From assembly GCA_039818665.1 (NCBI GenBank), contig JBCBTJ010000013.1, positions 1 through 60,231 of the forward strand: a DNA stretch of 60,231 nt. Direction: 5' to 3'. Positions 60,039-60,231 of the stretch are shown here, piece after piece. This DNA is from JBCBTJ01 sp039818665 (GTDB lineage Bacteria > Pseudomonadota > Alphaproteobacteria > Caulobacterales > Hyphomonadaceae). Made by a program: the position numbers and the translations under genes. How positions within the stretch are numbered: the stretch's first letter is position 1; each line of letters begins with the position of its first letter. Below the pieces are notes generated by a model. It made no database searches, was not told the DNA's origin, and saw only the letters and a list, made by a program, of their open reading frames with translations.

Positions 60039-60057
60039 GTTAGCCGTTTGGGCTAAC
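60039..60057. terminator. Hairpin downstream of the autotransporter gene
   Basis: GTTAGCC and GGCTAAC form a 7-base stem around GTTTG, 18 bases past the stop and 33 bases before the next ATG. No T run follows, so termination is uncertain; it may also act in the leader of the next gene. Confidence 0.4.
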
Positions 60058-60090
60058 GTCCACGAGCGACGTCAAAGGGAAACCCGATCC

Positions 60091-60231
60091 ATGTGCGATG
60101 AAACCACCGAGCGCGAACTCGACGCCTATCTCGAGAAGAAAAAAGCGCTGACCCGGCGCGGCTTCGCCGCGGGCGCCGGCGTCGCCGTCGCCGCCGGCGG
60201 GCTCTTGCCGGCCGCCTGCGCCGCCCCGGCC
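60091..60231 (+). CDS. Tat-exported protein, N-terminus only (dienelactone hydrolase-like start)
   Basis: The first 47 residues of a gene cut by the window edge. MCDETTERELDAYLEKK is followed by the twin-arginine motif LTRRGFAAG, a hydrophobic alanine/glycine run and a cysteine (PAACA). The MCDE-x-T opening followed by a Tat motif resembles exported dienelactone hydrolases, as far as I can recall, but no catalytic part is visible. AAAGGGA lies 12 bases upstream of the ATG. Confidence 0.6.
   Translation, partial: MCDETTERELDAYLEKKKALTRRGFAAGAGVAVAAGGLLPAACAAPA

Overview
The window (about 60 kb, GC-rich) reads as a chromosomal segment of a free-living, probably aquatic alphaproteobacterium of the Caulobacterales/Hyphomonadales/Parvularculales kind. 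The pointers are a MucR/Ros-type regulator, a DnaA-domain-IV-like/DUF6456 pair, a DUF2336 protein, a PAS_5 protein, Kdo biosynthesis genes of a Gram-negative envelope, several Tat-exported proteins and very tightly packed, overlapping genes. This placement is inferred from gene families, not from a marker-gene comparison. I see no integrase, transposase, phage gene, plasmid gene or CRISPR array.

Layout. 1-377 is non-coding and holds a REP-like nested palindrome. 378-4491 has a nucleotidyltransferase-like protein, a dienelactone hydrolase and a coupled kdsD-kdsB-histidine phosphatase operon. 4599-12178 is a tight four-gene operon: DUF2891 lipoprotein, Nramp-related transporter, fused 5-oxoprolinase/hydantoinase, GMC oxidoreductase. 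12175-15364 holds small housekeeping and regulatory genes: acetyltransferase, SufE, DUF6456, DnaA-IV-like, PAS, MucR. 15509-23325 is a ten-gene Mrp-type cation/proton antiporter operon. Its order matches the Mrp module of archaeal membrane-bound hydrogenases, and it encodes three antiporter-like large subunits. 23438-31709 carries DUF2336, a 4-TM protein, an MFS exporter, a crotonase, an isoquinoline-1-oxidoreductase-like molybdenum enzyme and a DUF2953/GerW pair related to Bacillus ytfI/ytfJ.

31854-40449 runs mainly on the plus strand: sterol desaturase, exported MsrB, acyl-CoA synthetase, MaoC hydratase, a secreted trypsin-like protease flanked by seven copies of a two-cysteine acidic repeat, cytoplasmic MsrB and oligopeptidase B. 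40524-46435 (minus strand) is a TonB2/TtpC-type energy-transduction operon: DUF3450, TtpC-like ExbB, ExbB, two ExbD, TonB, then a strong terminator and a TPR protein. Two tRNA genes (Gln, Pro) follow, then sppA, a DUF3667 protein, a peptide ABC importer lacking ATPase genes, a small rhodanese/phosphatase-like protein, an ATP-grasp/metallo-beta-lactamase fusion, a methyltransferase, a DUF1499 protein, a GDSL-esterase autotransporter and the start of a Tat-exported protein cut by the window edge.

The most interesting items are the repeat-flanked protease (35642-37825), the Mbh-ordered Mrp operon, the ATP-grasp/MBL fusion whose junction sits on a C6 run, the GerW/DUF2953 pair in a presumed non-sporulating organism, and an oxoprolinase operon with an Nramp relative that lacks the canonical metal-site residues. 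All functional calls come from reading motifs by eye; no database search was run.
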